In this document: positions 6,600 through 12,943 of the stretch, piece after piece
How the letters are laid out: each line of letters starts with the position of its first letter
Position numbering within the stretch: the first letter of the stretch is position 1
Assembly (NCBI GenBank): GCA_964421495.1
Contig: CAYQXO010000073.1
Span: 1-14,846, forward strand
DNA length: 14,846 nucleotides
Reading direction: 5' to 3'
DNA from: CAJXOW01 sp964421495
Lineage (GTDB): Bacteria > Bacteroidota > Rhodothermia > Balneolales > Balneolaceae
Translations under genes and position numbers: made by a program
Notes under the pieces: generated by a model
What the model was told of the DNA's origin: nothing
The model's database searches: none
Seen by the model: the letters and a program-made list of their open reading frames with translations, nothing else

Positions 6600-6627
6600 A
6601 ATCCATACCAATTTTTAATAATGGATT
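6600..6627. promoter_or_regulatory. Putative VapB operator, second copy
   Basis: The same AATCCAT and ATGGATT arms as at 3522-3549 are kept, although two spacer bases have changed. Conservation of the arms fits a binding site recognised by both nearly identical antitoxins. Confidence 0.4.
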
Positions 6628-6822
6628 ATGAAGAAGATAACGCTAACGATTAAAGACGATAAAAAGACCGGTTTTCTTTTGCAGTTACTGGAGGAGCTGG
6701 ATTTCATAGAGATTCAAGAAAGCGGTCGGAAATTGAATGAAGCGTATGATTTTTTTGCATCAGCCGGAATGTGGAAAGGGCGGGATATTAATGCCAGGGA
6801 ATTAAGGAAACAGGCATGGTAG
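6628..6822 (+). CDS. vapB: VapB-type antitoxin, second copy, orphaned
   Basis: A 64-residue protein identical to the antitoxin at 3550-3744 except Asn for Asp at residue 37. Several nucleotide differences between the copies are silent, suggesting the coding sequence has been kept intact. Its cognate toxin gene directly downstream is destroyed, so it is a free-standing antitoxin. It should still neutralise the intact toxin of the first cassette and bind both operators. Residue 37 lies before the C-terminal tail expected to contact the toxin, so the change is not obviously disruptive. Confidence 0.85.
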   Translation: MKKITLTIKDDKKTGFLLQLLEELDFIEIQESGRKLNEAYDFFASAGMWKGRDINARELRKQAW

Positions 6823-6979
6823 AGAAGCAATTAGTACTTTGTGATACGAATGTCATAATTTGTCATTGCCGGACGGATTAATAGCAGCAACTGCTATTAT
6901 AGAAGAAATACCGCTTTATACTCGCAATAAGAAGGATTTTAGATATATTGAAGAATCGTATGTGTATTATTTGGAGTGA
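6816..6979 (+). pseudogene. VapC toxin remnant with internal 229-bp deletion
   Basis: The start and first 15 codons match the intact toxin (MVEKQLVLCDTNVII). After the deletion the frame shifts and stops at 6881, giving only 21 residues. The old reading frame resumes out of phase with SLPDGLIAATA, keeping residues equivalent to Asp96 and Asp117, and ends at 6979 with a tail (ESYVYYLE) unlike the first copy. The part carrying the equivalent of Glu45 is gone. It cannot make an active ribonuclease. Confidence 0.88.
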
Positions 6980-7041
6980 GCTAGTGATCTTCTGAGCTGT
7001 TTGTTCGGTGATCTACTTCGAATTAGCGAACCGTGATATAG

Positions 7042-7590
7042 CTACTCAAGTTGAACATTTAAAAGTTCATCATAGGTGTTTCGGAAACTTTCTTCGATTT
7101 CATTTCTTTTTTCAGCAAGGTCATCATTCTGCTTGTTTAAAAGCAAATAACAGCTGATTTCGTCATAGGCAATGTGTTCAAAGGTGCTATCCCCAATATG
7201 TCGGACTAATAATTCCCTATAAATTCTGAATCGTTGATTTCTTTTATATGATTCAATTCTATTGGAAACAGGATCAAAGCTTCTTGAACCGGCAAGTGCA
7301 AAGGAAACATCGGAAATATAATCAAGGGAGCGTTCTATTACATTACCGGCAGTTAGCAGAATATTCTTGGTATCGCCCCGATCAACAATTCTTGAATACT
7401 TGTTGGGATGGCTTCTATCTCTTTTAGCGTAAAATTTAATCGCATATGTATTAGTACAAAAATATTCAGCTCTTAATACATATTTTAATTTTGTCTGAGG
7501 AGAAAAGAAGGTATAAATATCGGTAAATTCATGATCCGATTTGTCCCTACACCTGTCTCTCTGTACAAATTTTAGTGAATAACCAGCCAA
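7042..7590 (-). CDS. Uncharacterised protein, second gene of a two-gene cassette
   Basis: A soluble 182-residue protein without signal peptide or membrane segments, not assigned to a family with confidence. A central block (AGNVIERSLDYISDVSFALAG) is followed by KRNQRFRIYRELLVRHIG. It resembles small Bacteroidota proteins, found beside tiny upstream genes, that carry a 'GS/GA...RfrIYR' motif; this recollection is weak. The start is a TTG at 7590, one base after the stop of the upstream gene; no in-frame ATG is available nearby and an in-frame TAA lies four codons upstream. The tight spacing points to a coupled two-gene unit, as in toxin-antitoxin systems. DNA is AT-rich like the neighbouring modules. 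Confidence 0.72.
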   Translation of the reverse strand: MAGYSLKFVQRDRCRDKSDHEFTDIYTFFSPQTKLKYVLRAEYFCTNTYAIKFYAKRDRSHPNKYSRIVDRGDTKNILLTAGNVIERSLDYISDVSFALAGSRSFDPVSNRIESYKRNQRFRIYRELLVRHIGDSTFEHIAYDEISCYLLLNKQNDDLAEKRNEIEESFRNTYDELLNVQLE

Positions 7591-7591
7591 C

Positions 7592-7780
7592 TTATGGAAT
7601 TAATAGATCCCGATTTTTATCAACAAACTTTTTTGCTCTCTTTATAACGTCAGAGGACACCTTTTCACCCTTGATATTAATGTTCTTAAGGTTAACTTTC
7701 TCAGTATTCTCTATTGGTGTCCAGTTAAGGCGTTCTCCTTTTGATTTAATTACTCTTTGCTTTCCATTTTTTCTCTTCAT
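7592..7780 (-). CDS. Small basic protein, first gene of a two-gene cassette (possible antitoxin)
   Basis: A 62-residue lysine-rich protein beginning MKRKNGKQRVIKSKGERLNW and ending IKRAKKFVDKNRDLLIP. It sits directly upstream of, and one base away from, the 182-residue protein on the same strand. The size, order and coupling resemble an antitoxin preceding its partner, but no known antitoxin fold is recognised. No clear ribosome binding site precedes the ATG at 7780. Confidence 0.6.
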   Translation of the reverse strand: MKRKNGKQRVIKSKGERLNWTPIENTEKVNLKNINIKGEKVSSDVIKRAKKFVDKNRDLLIP

Positions 7781-8048
7781 AATAAATTTTTCATGTATTA
7801 AAAGGAGAATTCAAACCATCAGTTATTACTCATGAATAACATAGAAACTATATGAATATTATGGAAAAGTATCAAAAAATGGCAATTAGTCCGATTATCG
7901 GGAAATGCCATCGCTGGCCGTTATATTGAAGATGCCATGATTTATATATGTAAGCTAATATTCTACGCTCCTGGATAAAACACAGTCCCCTTCTCAGAAA
8001 GGGAGACTCTACTGATCATTCTAGCGAGCCGGACTGCCCGCCTTTATT
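7781..8048. other. AT-rich spacer with no recognisable gene
   Basis: No supported gene. A plus-strand open stretch at about 7857-7978 reads WQLVRLSGNAIAGRYIEDAM in one frame but lacks a start and has no family I can name; it may be a gene remnant. A weak hairpin at about 7984-8010 (CCCTT / AAGGG) has no T-tract. Confidence 0.4.
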
Positions 8049-8231
8049 TTGCAAATTGTTTATCTACTACCTTTCCGAGATGTAGAGGTTATTGATGATG
8101 ATAGTAAAGCATTATTTTGTACACCTTCAGTGTATCTATCTCGTTACAGAAGTGAGATAACGATAGAGTTTCCTAAATTAGACTACGAAGAATTAGATCC
8201 AAAAGAGTGGGAAAAAGAGTATGGCACGTAA
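8049..8231 (+). CDS. Hypothetical protein, possibly the C-terminal remnant of a larger gene
   Basis: The frame is open from 8025 to 8231 and the only usable start is a TTG at 8049, giving 60 residues. The acidic C-terminal part (KLDYEELDPKEWEKEYGT) looks like real coding sequence and overlaps the start of the next small ORF by 11 bases. The lack of a proper start suggests the 5' part is lost. No family is recognised. Confidence 0.4.
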   Translation: MQIVYLLPFRDVEVIDDDSKALFCTPSVYLSRYRSEITIEFPKLDYEELDPKEWEKEYGT

Positions 8232-8346
8232 AAAACAGTTAAAGGAAGGCAAAAAAAGAAAAGGTGGCAAGAATCCGCCGCCTACTTCTAAGCGCCCAAA
8301 GGGCAAGCCAGGTACAACAAGGCCTAAGAGAAATAGGAAAGAATAG
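8221..8346 (+). CDS. Very basic 41-residue ORF (MARKKQLKEG...)
   Basis: Encodes a 41-residue peptide made mostly of Lys, Arg, Gly and Pro, such as KRKGGKNPPPTSKRPKGKPG. The ATG lies 11 bases inside the preceding ORF, suggesting coupling. GGAAG-like sequence is not well placed upstream. The composition suggests nucleic-acid binding or an unstructured peptide. It is too short to classify and may be a chance ORF. Confidence 0.4.
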   Translation: MARKKQLKEGKKRKGGKNPPPTSKRPKGKPGTTRPKRNRKE

Positions 8347-8472
8347 ACAGGAATCAGGGAACTGATCAAGCAAATCAAATCGTTCGCTTCCTCCCTTAAT
8401 TAATATTTTATTTCCCCCTCATTTCTTATAAATTATCCGGCGAATTTTCTAACTCTAATTTTCAACTAAATA

Positions 8473-9612
8473 ATGAATCACATGAGTGTACGACGTTTAC
8501 AAATATTTGTTTTTATATTGGCGATCGGTTTTCTGGGAGTTGCTTGCGACGACAGTTCGACGGATCCGGGATCGGAAACGACGGTGGAAGAGGATAAACA
8601 GAATATTCAGAATGCCACGGAGGATGCTTCCGGCATGGTGACGCAAATAGAGAATGGCGATTTTGTGGCGATGACGGAGTCGTTCACCGGCGGTAACCTG
8701 CAGGGCGAGGCTTCGGCCGAATGGGCGTTCCCGATGCTTGAAGAGCTGGAGCAGGTGACGAGCACGGAGAGTATTGAAAATAACAACCGCTTCGAATTCT
8801 CCGCCAATACGGGGCTGTATGAATGGAATCCGCAGGATTCGGTGTGGGACAAGTCGTCCTCGGATGCGATCATTTTTGAATTTCCGGGCTCCGCCGATGC
8901 GGATGAGAATAACGCCAGCCTTTCGCTCAGCGACTATTCGGACGCGGCGGTGAACACGGGAGGCGAGGATTATTATCTGCCGACCAGCTTTCTGCTCGAG
9001 GCGTCCAAAAACGGCGAGTCCACGTTCCGGTTTGATCTGAATGCACTGGAGTTTATTGACGATTCCGACATGCTGATTCCCTCGACGGCAGACCTGGAGA
9101 TCTTTACCGCTCCGGCTACGCATGCGCTGAATTTCAACCGGGAAGAGAATACGCGGTTCAGCTTTTCATATGAAACCAGCGTGGATGAGGAATCGATGAT
9201 CGGACTTTCGGTCGCCGCTACGTTCTCGCACGATGACTATGCAAACCTCGACGAGGGCGATCTCGAATTGCTGGAGGGGACCTTTACGCTTGCCTCTTCG
9301 CTTCGTATCGATTATTCGGCCGAGGTCGGTGAACTGGCGGGAATCGACGATCCCTCCGCATCCCAGCTCAATCAGTACACGAGTGCCGAACTCTATTATG
9401 ACGATAACCGCGTCGGCGATATCGAATTTGACGGAGAGATGGAGCAACTGGTGATCGTCTTCAGTGACGGTTCTTCCGAGCCGCTGCAGAAGTATCTGCA
9501 GAATCTGATGGGTTCGCAGCAGCAACAGAAACTCGACCTGACCACCGTCACTCAAAGCCTCGACGTGCTGAATACTGTCAAAAACGTAATTACATATCAA
9601 CTGGGTCTGTAA
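8473..9612 (+). CDS. Secreted lipoprotein of unknown function
   Basis: A 379-residue protein with a lipoprotein signal peptide: a short basic start (VRRLQ), a hydrophobic stretch IFVFILAIGFLGVAC, and lipobox Cys25 followed by DDSSTD. In Bacteroidota, acidic residues just after the lipidated cysteine are part of the surface-export signal, so the protein is probably on the outer face of the outer membrane (inference). The mature part is acidic and rich in Ser, Asp and Glu, with alternating patterns suggesting beta structure; no known domain is recognised. A second ATG three codons in (8482) is an equally possible start. GC content is higher than in the AT-rich islet to its left. A strong terminator follows at 9727. 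Confidence 0.8.
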   Translation: MNHMSVRRLQIFVFILAIGFLGVACDDSSTDPGSETTVEEDKQNIQNATEDASGMVTQIENGDFVAMTESFTGGNLQGEASAEWAFPMLEELEQVTSTESIENNNRFEFSANTGLYEWNPQDSVWDKSSSDAIIFEFPGSADADENNASLSLSDYSDAAVNTGGEDYYLPTSFLLEASKNGESTFRFDLNALEFIDDSDMLIPSTADLEIFTAPATHALNFNREENTRFSFSYETSVDEESMIGLSVAATFSHDDYANLDEGDLELLEGTFTLASSLRIDYSAEVGELAGIDDPSASQLNQYTSAELYYDDNRVGDIEFDGEMEQLVIVFSDGSSEPLQKYLQNLMGSQQQQKLDLTTVTQSLDVLNTVKNVITYQLGL

Positions 9613-9726
9613 ACGCCGATCCGGAAGGATAAGCCCGGTAATCTCGCATAGTGAATAGCGGGATTTGCGGTTCAAATTCCGGATGGTATTTGGAATTACA
9701 ACAAGTTCGTTACAAGCCACTACACT

Positions 9727-9768
9727 ACAGGGGAGCGGAGTAAAATCCGCTCCCCTGTATTTTTTTAT
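9727..9768 (+). terminator. Rho-independent terminator after the lipoprotein gene
   Basis: A perfect 13-bp stem (ACAGGGGAGCGGA at 9727-9739 with TCCGCTCCCCTGT at 9746-9758), a 6-base loop and a following run ATTTTTTTATTT. It lies 115 bases after the lipoprotein stop. This is the only textbook intrinsic terminator in the window. Confidence 0.92.
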
Positions 9769-9806
9769 TTGGTGAAAGAATAGTTAGTTTTTCCTGGCCT
9801 GGATTT

Positions 9807-9922
9807 CGCTAACGCGGGAATCGCTTCGCTCGGTGCGCTAACGCGGGAATTGCTATCGCTCTGTGCATTTCGTGGGTAACGCTTTGCTCGGTGCGCTTAC
9901 GCGGGTGATGCTTCGCTCTGAG
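9807..9922 (+). repeat. Array of four degenerate tandem repeats, about 29 bp each
   Basis: Units at 9807-9835, 9836-9865, 9866-9893 and 9894-9922 follow a pattern of roughly CGCTAACGCGGGAATCGC + TTCGCTCGGTG. Units 1 and 2 are nearly identical over the first 15 bases; units 3 and 4 keep the TTGCTCGGTG/TTCGCTCTG and CGCGGG cores. The same element occurs as a more decayed array at 1891-1974. There are no unique spacers between units, so this is not a CRISPR array. The rest of the intergenic stretch, 9923-10138, holds nothing I can identify. Confidence 0.75.
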
Positions 9923-10138
9923 CTCACAAGAGAAATTTTGTATGACGTTATGGACATGAAATCCGACTACTTAACTTCAAATATAGATTTTATCTTAGAT
10001 AACAGACTCTTGATTAAATCCCATACGTAAATGTACGGACGATGGAAAAAGATGACACCCTTTAAGCGAAATGGGTGGCACAATTAACTCCGAAATCTCC
10101 ATCTGGAATTGAATACAAAACGCTCCCCACGTAGCTTT

Positions 10139-10735
10139 ATGCTCAAAAAGTTAACCCTTATTGTGACGGGCATTGTTTTGATGTCCCTGCATTCGCCCGA
10201 TTTACAAGGGCAGCAAACCGCCGATACGACGGCAACACTGGACGATCCGCCGCGGCATCAGCTCGGTTTCCCGGCTACCAGCACCTTCCGGTTTCTGACG
10301 CGGAGCGGCGATCAGCTCTATGAACTCCGTTACCGGTACCGCCACCGCTCCGATGCTCACCGGCGGGCTTCTCTCTCCTTTCAGTACAGCAGCGCCGACG
10401 ACGAACGACTCGACGTGGATGCCCGCCTCGGACTCGATCGCGTACTCAGTCGCTCTACAAATAACCGCTGGCAGTTTTACGCCGGTGCCGATCTGGCCCT
10501 CGGCATCGAAAAGCGATTAACCGGCAACCGCTGGTATTATTCGGCCGGCCTCATCCCTTTTATCGGCGCCCTCTATCGGTTTGACAAGCACTTTTCTGTA
10601 TCGACCGAACCCGGATTCCTCGTACAGATCCGCCACCTCAACGATACTGACAGCTTCGGCACCCCCGACGACGATACCTGGGTGGAAATGGACCTGGTGG
10701 ACATCGGACAGATCACCGTCAGTTTTCATTTTTAA
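10139..10735 (+). CDS. Predicted outer-membrane beta-barrel-like protein
   Basis: About 198 residues with a classical signal peptide (MLKKLTLIVTGIVLMSLHSP, cleavage likely near LQGQ). Alternating amphipathic strands rich in Tyr, Arg and Asp follow (for example YELRYRYRHRSDAHR, WQFYAGADLALGIEKRL, WYYSAGLIPFIGALYRF). The last residues are SFHF; a terminal phenylalanine is typical of outer-membrane barrels. I prefer the ATG at 10139 over a TTG at 10109, because it places the signal peptide at the N-terminus. No family could be named. It lies downstream of the repeat array and probably has its own promoter, since a terminator precedes it. Confidence 0.7.
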   Translation: MLKKLTLIVTGIVLMSLHSPDLQGQQTADTTATLDDPPRHQLGFPATSTFRFLTRSGDQLYELRYRYRHRSDAHRRASLSFQYSSADDERLDVDARLGLDRVLSRSTNNRWQFYAGADLALGIEKRLTGNRWYYSAGLIPFIGALYRFDKHFSVSTEPGFLVQIRHLNDTDSFGTPDDDTWVEMDLVDIGQITVSFHF

Positions 10736-10803
10736 TGATTATCCCACCCGGAAAGAAGTAAGCTGATATCTTTATAAAACGTCCCGTGATCTTCGACAGG
10801 CTC

Positions 10804-11037
10804 CTACAGTAGATCAAATAAATGCAGCGGGAATTCCGGGACGATAATAATCTCCTCGGGATGGGGATGATTCTTGATCGTCTCGACGAATTCGTCGGTC
10901 ATCATCTTCATTTTCTCGACATATGCCTGATCTTCGGGCGGATACTCGGTATCTCCTGAAAAATATATCTCCGCATCCCTGAGCAAACCGAATTTTTGTA
11001 GATAATAAAGCTTTAAATGTTTCCGGGTAATATCCAT
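10804..11037 (-). CDS. Small conserved protein of unknown family, paralogue 2
   Basis: A 77-residue paralogue of the gene at 2812-3036, sharing LKLYYLQKFG, YVEKMKMMTDEF and KNHPHPEEIIIVP with a few extra C-terminal residues. The frame extends to an ATG at 11067, but alignment with the shorter paralogue places the natural start at 11037 (MDITRKHLKL). Similarity is also visible at the DNA level. Like its paralogue, it is transcribed away from a plus-strand gene of toxin-antitoxin character, here a HEPN-like gene. No function is known to me. Confidence 0.75.
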   Translation of the reverse strand: MDITRKHLKLYYLQKFGLLRDAEIYFSGDTEYPPEDQAYVEKMKMMTDEFVETIKNHPHPEEIIIVPEFPLHLFDLL

Positions 11038-11183
11038 GTCTTTTCTATTAAAATCACCTTCCATCAACGGTATGAAGGGATGAATGAGTTTTATGTTAAC
11101 ATCCTTGATAAAGTAAGAATAAGTTAATTTACGAATAAATTTATAATTTCACACCTGAATTTAAAGAAATCGCGGAAACTAGA

Positions 11184-11561
11184 TTGGAGGAGGCTGAGGT
11201 GTTGTTAAAAAGTGGTTATTACCAGGGAGCGTATTATTTGGCAGGTTATGCGGTTGAATGTGCATTTAAAGCCTGTGTAGCTGGACTTGTCAAGGAGGAT
11301 GTAATACCCGACAAAAAATTTGTTAATGATAGTTATACTCACAATTTTGATAGGTTATTAAGTGTTTCCGGATTGGAACCTGATCTGAATGCAAAAAAAG
11401 AAAAAAATGAGCAATTTGATCGCTATTGGTCATTTTTGAAGGATTGGTCAGCTGAAGACAGGTATGAGGTCGATATCGATGAACAAAGCGCAAGGGATTT
11501 ATTAGAAGCGGTTGGAGATCATGATAACGGTATATTAAAATGGTTGAAGGAAAAATGGTAA
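11184..11561 (+). CDS. HEPN-domain protein with uncertain start
   Basis: A HEPN-family helical protein, a group of RNases, toxins and nucleotidyltransferase partners. The family signature GAYYLAGYAVECAFKACVAG (15-34) and YTHNFDRLL (51-59) are present. I do not see the arginine of the catalytic RX4-6H motif before His53, so RNase activity is not established. Family-like sequence continues upstream in frame (TPEFKEIAETRLEEAE from 11151), but no ATG or GTG exists there. The listed TTG at 11184 would remove the first helix. Translation may start at an unusual codon, or the start has been lost. The stop overlaps the ATG of the next gene by 7 bases (ATGGTAA). Confidence 0.75.
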   Translation: MEEAEVLLKSGYYQGAYYLAGYAVECAFKACVAGLVKEDVIPDKKFVNDSYTHNFDRLLSVSGLEPDLNAKKEKNEQFDRYWSFLKDWSAEDRYEVDIDEQSARDLLEAVGDHDNGILKWLKEKW

Positions 11562-11944
11562 AAGATATACTTACGGATAATATGGTAATGGATGGAGAGC
11601 AACTTGTTAAAAAGTTGCTAGATACGGACTTGAATATCCGCGCCGCTTTTTGGCTGTATTTGAAAGAATCAGACAAGTGGAGATTAATGATTGCCACTCC
11701 CAAAGTTGGGGCTGATGGGCCTATTTCTGTTTATAAAAAACTCCAATCGATATTAAAGGAATTCGATAAAGAGACTCTAAATTTTACTTTGAGTGATTTA
11801 AGTGTGGTAAAACCCAATAATGAGGTTGTGCAGTTACTAAAAGGCGTTTTTGGTCCCACCGATGGAGTTAAACAAATACGTTTCTCAAAAAACGCTATTA
11901 ACACCCATTATATAGAGGATTCATTGCTTTATTATTTAGATTAG
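11555..11944 (+). CDS. Uncharacterised partner of the HEPN protein
   Basis: A soluble protein of about 129 residues with the distinctive stretch IRAAFWLYLKESDKWRLMIATP (start near residue 28), followed by a GPISVYKKLQSIL segment. I recall it as a conserved hypothetical found beside HEPN-like genes but cannot name the family. The start at 11555 has GAAGGA 3-8 bases upstream and overlaps the HEPN stop by 7 bases, so the two genes are translationally coupled. A longer start at 11540 is also open. By position it is the candidate antitoxin or regulator of the HEPN protein. Confidence 0.7.
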   Translation: MVKDILTDNMVMDGEQLVKKLLDTDLNIRAAFWLYLKESDKWRLMIATPKVGADGPISVYKKLQSILKEFDKETLNFTLSDLSVVKPNNEVVQLLKGVFGPTDGVKQIRFSKNAINTHYIEDSLLYYLD

Positions 11945-11966
11945 TTTTCAAAAAACGGCTAGGATT

Positions 11967-12008
11967 TTGTCGGACTTTTCGGATCGTAGCGAAAATCCCG
12001 ACAGACTC
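11967..12008. repeat. Imperfect hairpin containing dispersed 19-bp repeat copy 2 (minus strand)
   Basis: GTCGGACTTTTCG and CGAAAATCCCGAC form a 13-bp stem with two mismatches around GATCGTAG. On the minus strand, 11990-12008 reads GAGTCTGTCGGGATTTTCG, one base different from 1753-1771. No T-tract follows on either side, so it is called a repeat element rather than a terminator. The remaining spacer to 12208 shows nothing recognisable. Confidence 0.5.
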
Positions 12009-12208
12009 ATAGGTTGAATGTAATAAGTCGTTCCTTTCTATCAATCCTTCCCAAAGATTAAATCTTTTTAAAATTCACGCTGCATTTTTGCAATTTTCCC
12101 TGACTGGCAGGACATTAGAATGCCGAATAAGCGCAATAGGCTCAAGAGGCTGACTTCGTGTTAGGTTAGTCATTATTCCGTAAAGTTAAATGTAAAGATG
12201 GTGCATAT

Positions 12209-12433
12209 ATGCCCGTAAAAAATCCCAAGTTGCTAAAGGACTTTTCCTATAAAGGTTATGAAATTTCAGATGAAGTGGAGCTGGACTTGAATTTTATCGA
12301 GGAACGGTGGAAAGTGGACGGGAAGTTGGTCCACCGGCAAACCGGCGATCGGATCGAGGCCCGCATAGAGGAGAACGGTCCGGATGCCCTGATCCGCCAG
12401 TTACAGCAGCTCGTTGATCGGAAGGTTGCTTGA
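12209..12433 (+). CDS. Small hypothetical protein
   Basis: A 74-residue charged protein starting MPVKNPKLLKDFSYKGYEIS and ending LIRQLQQLVDRKVA. No domain is recognised. GC content rises towards the end and codon use resembles core genes, supporting real coding. The ATG at 12209 is preceded by GATGGTGCATAT, a poor ribosome binding site. Likely soluble. Confidence 0.5.
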   Translation: MPVKNPKLLKDFSYKGYEISDEVELDLNFIEERWKVDGKLVHRQTGDRIEARIEENGPDALIRQLQQLVDRKVA

Positions 12434-12515
12434 TATATTAGGTATAACCGGGGTTGAGTTTAGTATAGTCTTACAGTGGGAAGTTTGAACAAAAAGGGGC
12501 CTGCAGGGGGCTGAC

Positions 12516-12764
12516 TTGAAAAGAGAGATCACAGGAAAAGTTTTGAATGTTACATCGGAGTTGGAATGTCCGCACTGCGGGGAGCGCATGGAGCGTATCC
12601 CGCGTCGCTGGTGGCACAGGATTATCAGCAGGATTGCCCCGGTCGTGCGCGTTCGATGCTGCCAGGAAAACCACCTCATCTGGAAAAGCGATTACCAACA
12701 GCAAAAAATTAACGACCGCGGACACGTTACGTATATGATGAACAAGGATCAAGAGAGGGAGTAA
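12516..12764 (+). CDS. Small putative zinc-binding protein with CxxC motif
   Basis: An 82-residue protein with CPHCGERM (18-25) and a later RCCQENH, which together could coordinate a metal as a small zinc ribbon. The centre is rich in Arg and Trp (RRWWHRIISRI). Only a TTG start at 12516 is available, preceded by CAGGGGG at 12504-12510, a good ribosome binding site at 5 bases. An in-frame stop lies upstream. No family assignment. It may bind nucleic acid, which is a guess from composition. Confidence 0.5.
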   Translation: MKREITGKVLNVTSELECPHCGERMERIPRRWWHRIISRIAPVVRVRCCQENHLIWKSDYQQQKINDRGHVTYMMNKDQERE

Positions 12765-12943
12765 ACGGCACGTTTGTTTGGGATGAAAAAGTAGGGAGAT
12801 TCCTATATCGATACTGAAGAAAACCAATCGCGTTATTGGACATCCCGCTTTCTGATATTCCGCAGGCTGAATTAACCTGTGATGTGTGCTCAATTTTTTT
12901 GTTTGGATCAAATGGCAGATGTCAGTTAAAAGAGTGAACTTTT

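Larger units (their letters stand above)
6572..6954 (+). repeat. Duplicated VapBC cassette, deleted copy (383 bp)
   Basis: Second copy of 3494-4105. The alignment is gap-free up to position 6852 and again from there to 6954, with 229 bp missing at the join. The sequence flanking the missing part in the intact copy is the 9-mer GTCATAATT, present at 3774-3782 and 4003-4011. Only one 9-mer remains here, the classic outcome of slippage or short-repeat recombination. The roughly 95 bases right of the deletion are identical to the intact copy. Confidence 0.9.

Noticed and set aside
3494..6954. Insertion sequence or composite transposon bounded by the duplicated cassettes
   Set aside because: The repeats carry vapBC itself and no transposase; no terminal inverted repeats or target duplications are visible.
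7592..7835. Plus-strand ORF at 7575-7835
   Set aside because: Antisense to the 62-residue gene; hydrophobic, phenylalanine-rich composition typical of the reverse of lysine-rich coding DNA.
9807..9922. CRISPR array
   Set aside because: The units are adjacent and imperfect, with no unique spacers and no cas genes.
11967..12003. Rho-independent terminator after the HEPN pair
   Set aside because: A stem exists, but it has mismatches and no T-tract on either strand.
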